Below are positions 60,446 through 64,000 of a stretch of DNA of 64,000 nucleotides, in pieces. The stretch is from Synaphobranchus kaupii (taxonomy: Eukaryota; Chordata; Actinopteri; Anguilliformes; Synaphobranchidae). The notes under the pieces are model-generated. The model saw only the letters and a list, made by a program, of their open reading frames with translations. It was not told where the DNA came from and searched no databases. Position 1 is the first letter of the stretch; each line of letters begins with the position of its first letter. Where the stretch lies: contig CM056376.1 in NCBI GenBank assembly GCA_029718625.1, positions 93,410,445 through 93,474,444 of the forward strand, given 5' to 3'. The translations under genes were made by a program, and so were the position numbers.

Positions 60446-63400
60446 AATCACTGAGCTCCAATTAGATGAAGCCACCATAACCCAAAACTAAGAACCAATT
60501 ACTGCTCAGTGCAATATGCAGTCCATTCTGGGAGATTATTACATCAACATTAAGAGGATAGGCTAGCCTAAGTACAGGTTTTTTTTTTAAAGCTAAAGTA
60601 CCGAATTACTACAATTAATGAGTCAATCAACAGGTTCTGTTGTCTGAGTGGCTTGGTCTGATTTTGTAATTCATTGGAGGAAGAATTATTAGAGATCATT
60701 AGAGATTATGGGAGAACTGCTTAGTATAAGCTATTGTCAGCTTATTTAAACCGACAATAGCTATGCGCACTTATGAAATGCCCAGATCATAACACTGCCT
60801 CCAGAGGTTTGTATAGTGAGCACTATGCATGACGGGTGCAAAGGCGACTTTTTTTTTGGCCAGGCAGTGTATTTGCCCCTGCTCTTCATAGTGGTCTGGT
60901 CGTTTTGTATTTTTATGTGTAGGCTACGTTAGCCTTCATCAAGTTAAGCTGCTTACCCATCCCAGAAGACCATGCGTGACATCTCATATTGATAAAATCT
61001 CCAATTTATGAAAAAATTATACTTAATTGAAAATGTAAAATATTATAGTAAGGTGACGTTTAACCGGACAACTGACAAAAAACCTTATAGCCTATATTAT
61101 TTTTATTTATTTTATATATTTTATAGTAGGCTATTTATATATTATTTTATTTTTGTGGATTTTTTAAATTTGATACACTTACCATGATAGCGACATGTGA
61201 ATTAACCACATGTGTTATGCTTCCATTTGTCTGTGGTTCATTTTCATTGGTTCACTTTTGATTTTAATCTTGTTTAGTTAAGTCCTGCACTGTTGTGTCA
61301 TGTGTATAGGCCTACGTTTTGAATGTTAAAGGTTTAACATTTGAACTAGTTGAAAAGTTCTTGAGGATTGTTAATTGCACATTTGCTAGCAGGGAGAAAA
61401 GAGCCTTAGTGGGATTGTGGTAGGGCCCATCAGGGCCTCCACAAACTCTAGGTCCAAGTGCATCTGTACCTTCTGCATTGTCTATAGTTGCGCCACTGCC
61501 AGCCCCATACTGAGGACAGCAGGTACAAAGAACACTGTGATAGATCTGTATGGCAATGGAACAGCCTCTGTTTCAGAGGAATCCAGTTTATGATTTATTG
61601 ATAAAATCATAAATCTTTGTTTTTCTGCCAAAATGAACTTTTTTTGTTGTGTAAGATATACCCAATGGCCCTGTCTGCTTTTTTATACATATTTAAAAAA
61701 TACTAATTACTTTATGAAGCAGTTGCGCTATTGTATAATCCCATTATACAGTGTGTAAATTGAATTTGGTTTGATTTCCCTTGAACAGCTGTCATGACAC
61801 TTCTCAATGAGGATTAATAGACTGTTAGTTTGTCATTAGGCTTGGTTGTGTGTCCCTGTGTGCATTCTCTGTACTTCTGTCAATAACAATCAAATCACAA
61901 ACTGTGTGCAAACGCCATGAGTCAAGAGTTTAATTGGTTGTACTGCAAAATGTATATCCTGTACTGCAAAATGTATTCCCTCCCTGTCATCTTCTGTTCA
62001 GAGTTGTTATTTCCATTTTCAAAAGCAAAACATGAGAACCTCTTGATTAAATTTTGCATACAGTAAGTGATTGAGAGAAAAAAATATTTTAGACAGAAGT
62101 GTTCCCACCCCACCCCTACCCCTGAGAGCATCAGTCTGCAGTGATGGCACACTGTGCCAGCCAGTTAATGAATAGAGGCTGTCCTAAGGACACGCTCCTT
62201 AAACTTCAGGGGAAAGGCGGAGTGGGCTGATCATGGACGCATATTAAAGACAGCTCTGCTTTAACTCCAGTCAACCAGCGATATGCATGGCAGGGCAGGC
62301 AGGGTTTTGCACACCACACGTGCCAATGGCTCCCCAGCAGCGTGCTACGATTTCGCAGGGCGAGTGAGGGTTTCTCAATCAATGCGTTGGCATCATAGTA
62401 TTATCAAAGATCATAGCTAATATTACCTGTTGAGGTGCTGTTGTTTTTTATCTGTGATGTCTCTTAGATGCTATATTCTTTTCCACTTCTGGTGACTTTG
62501 CCTTCCCAGCCTTCTTGCGCAGGTCTGTACTTATGCACAAAGGAAAATTCATCTTGCTCTGCATATCAATGGGGGAAAAAACCTGTCTGTATGTGGTGGC
62601 ACACTTGGTTTGTTCCCAGATTGTGCTTCTGGGTTTTGTAGTTGATTGTTCAGTTATACCCAGAGAGCCATTTGTAATGGAGAAGCAATTTTAATCTCCT
62701 GTATTGTAAGGGAAGGGAAGCTTTTGCCTCTTGTATTGATAGCTCTCTATTTCTGTCTCAGCCTATCTCTCGCTCTCTCTAAGGCATTATTAAAGAAGTG
62801 TTTCTGTGATTATGAAGCAAATATGCCAGTGTGCTGTACATTGTGCTTTTATAATGAGATATAGGAAATGTTATTTATTGCTCCTCTCCCTGAATAAATC
62901 AGAGACTGCTGCAGGTAGCAGCCCTTGACTTCCACACGCAGACCCAAGCCCAATTTTATGGGGGATGTGTTATTTATTTTATTATCATAGTGTATAGTCA
63001 GTTGTCAATAAACAGACAACCAGAATGAAATGTTTTAGTTTCTTTTCGTATGTTCTTCACCTTAATTGTACAGTATTTCGATATGAATCCTACAATATTG
63101 GTAGCTAGAAATCAATTGGTAGCTAGAAAGATAATGTCCTTTATATTATACATCCCGTCTTTTTTTTAACAAATCACCCATCACCTGTGAAATGAATGAC
63201 ATTGCTACATTATGGGGGTGTGAGAGACTTTCAGAGAGTGGAAGGTTTTTATTTAAATAATGATAACTCGACAAAATGGAGTCTATGGGGCTCCTGTGGC
63301 ATGTAAAAGTTTCCGTGTGTGTTCTGACAGAGGAAGCCCCTTGTGTGTTTGCAGTTATAATCCCCTCCTCTGAAAGTGTGGGAGGAGGCACTCAGCAGGG

Positions 63401-63554
63401 CTAAATTGCACTTGAACTGAGCCTTCTTATGAATATCTAAGCCAGGAGTGTTGTTCACATCATGGGAATAAGGCCCAGTGACCACCACCAAGAAAATGGT
63501 CCCCTGTCCTGCAGTTCAGTTGTCAATGATTCACCCTTCTCAGCAAAGCACTAA

Positions 63555-63729
63555 GGGCCTGATTTACTAAGACGTTTAGCGGGTGCAAAAACCTTTACCA
63601 CAGGCAAAACTAATAACACAACCAATGATTGGTGCAAAAGAAATACCATGACCAATCATTTGTCATTTTATTGTTTTTGCGTGTGCTAAAAGGTTTTGCA
63701 CATGGTAAAGGTCTTTGTAAATCAGGCCC
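63555..63729. mobile_element. Harbinger-type MITE, 175 bp
   Basis: GGGCCTGATTTAC at the left is mirrored exactly by GTAAATCAGGCCC at the right, each next to TAA (63552-63554 and 63730-63732). The arms keep pairing inward (AAACCTTTACCA with TGGTAAAGGTCTTT; GCAAAA with TTTTGC). The 3-bp TWA duplication is typical of PIF/Harbinger. Confidence 0.88.
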
Positions 63730-64000
63730 TAAGTCACTTACAGATAGTAAAAAATATATATATATATATAGTTTATAGGAGTTTAATAGGGTGCACAGCC
63801 TGAATGTGGTGTGGCATAGTCTACCAGTGTCTGAAATTCTGCAGGAAGAATGCAACAATACTCTTTCACAAGAAAATCAGTCAAATCATGCTTAGTTGGT
63901 TGAAATGAGAAAGGCTGTTTCAGGTACCTTTCAAAAATATCTCATAAATGTTCAAATAGGTTCATATCTGGTTACTGACAAGGCCCTGGCATATGGACAA

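Larger units (their letters stand above)
59431..64000 (+). other. Downstream plcz1 intron, incomplete; no further exon seen
   Basis: No frame matches the remaining C2 strands (the family's FNPxW and LIRFVV motifs were looked for). It contains a GTGA/GA microsatellite (60389-60445), a short hairpin around GCTATTGTC / GACAATAGC (60732-60763), an AT-rich patch (61020-61180) and a Harbinger-type MITE (63555-63729). Confidence 0.65.

Overview
The window is nuclear DNA of a ray-finned fish, most likely a teleost. It has compact GT/AG-bounded exons in multi-kilobase introns, long (GT)n tracts, and the usual fish repeats: hAT, PIF/Harbinger and Tc1 elements, MITEs and tRNA-derived SINEs. The species cannot be told from the sequence.

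The only host gene recognised is on the + strand. It is a phosphoinositide-specific phospholipase C, best matched to PLC-zeta (plcz1). Nine exons between about 8.26 and 59.43 kb join in consistent splice phase. They encode the second EF-hand lobe, the X catalytic half, a very acidic X-Y linker, the Y catalytic half and the start of the C2 domain. The N-terminal exons and the rest of C2 are not seen and probably lie outside the window. The last visible exon has one extra G in a five-G run, which shifts the C2 frame; this may be a sequencing error or a real lesion. The catalytic His, Glu and Asp motifs are intact.

Layout: 1-8.25 kb, upstream sequence or a 5' intron with a hAT MITE and an L2-like tail. 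8.4-20.3 kb, a 12-kb intron dominated by repeats: a deleted Tc1-like element (10.07-10.98 kb), a GAACATTC-rich tandem array (11.0-13.0 kb), a 1.56-kb foldback element (13.9-15.5 kb), SINEs, and a second array with a 240/344-bp higher-order structure (16.4-19.8 kb). 20.5-35.5 kb, introns with a 25-bp minisatellite, a TTAA-flanked MITE, a 127-bp GT microsatellite and a hAT MITE. 35.5-48.4 kb, two exons plus two nearly intact autonomous transposons. One is a 3.11-kb hAT element with a perfect 8-bp target duplication. The other is a 3.02-kb Harbinger element with both its genes, inserted inside an older hAT MITE whose uninterrupted relative lies 7 kb downstream. A 426-bp direct duplication brackets one plcz1 exon and the hAT element. 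48.5-59.3 kb, three exons, a Tc1 transposase remnant, two more MITEs in a degenerate minisatellite, a SINE and a CpG-rich patch. 59.4-64 kb, intron sequence with a Harbinger-type MITE.

The functional content is one calcium-signalling enzyme gene; everything else recognisable is mobile or tandem repeat DNA in its introns. I found no evidence of a novel multi-gene system. The most informative features are the acidic linker, the C2 frameshift, the two potentially active transposons and the higher-order repeat array.
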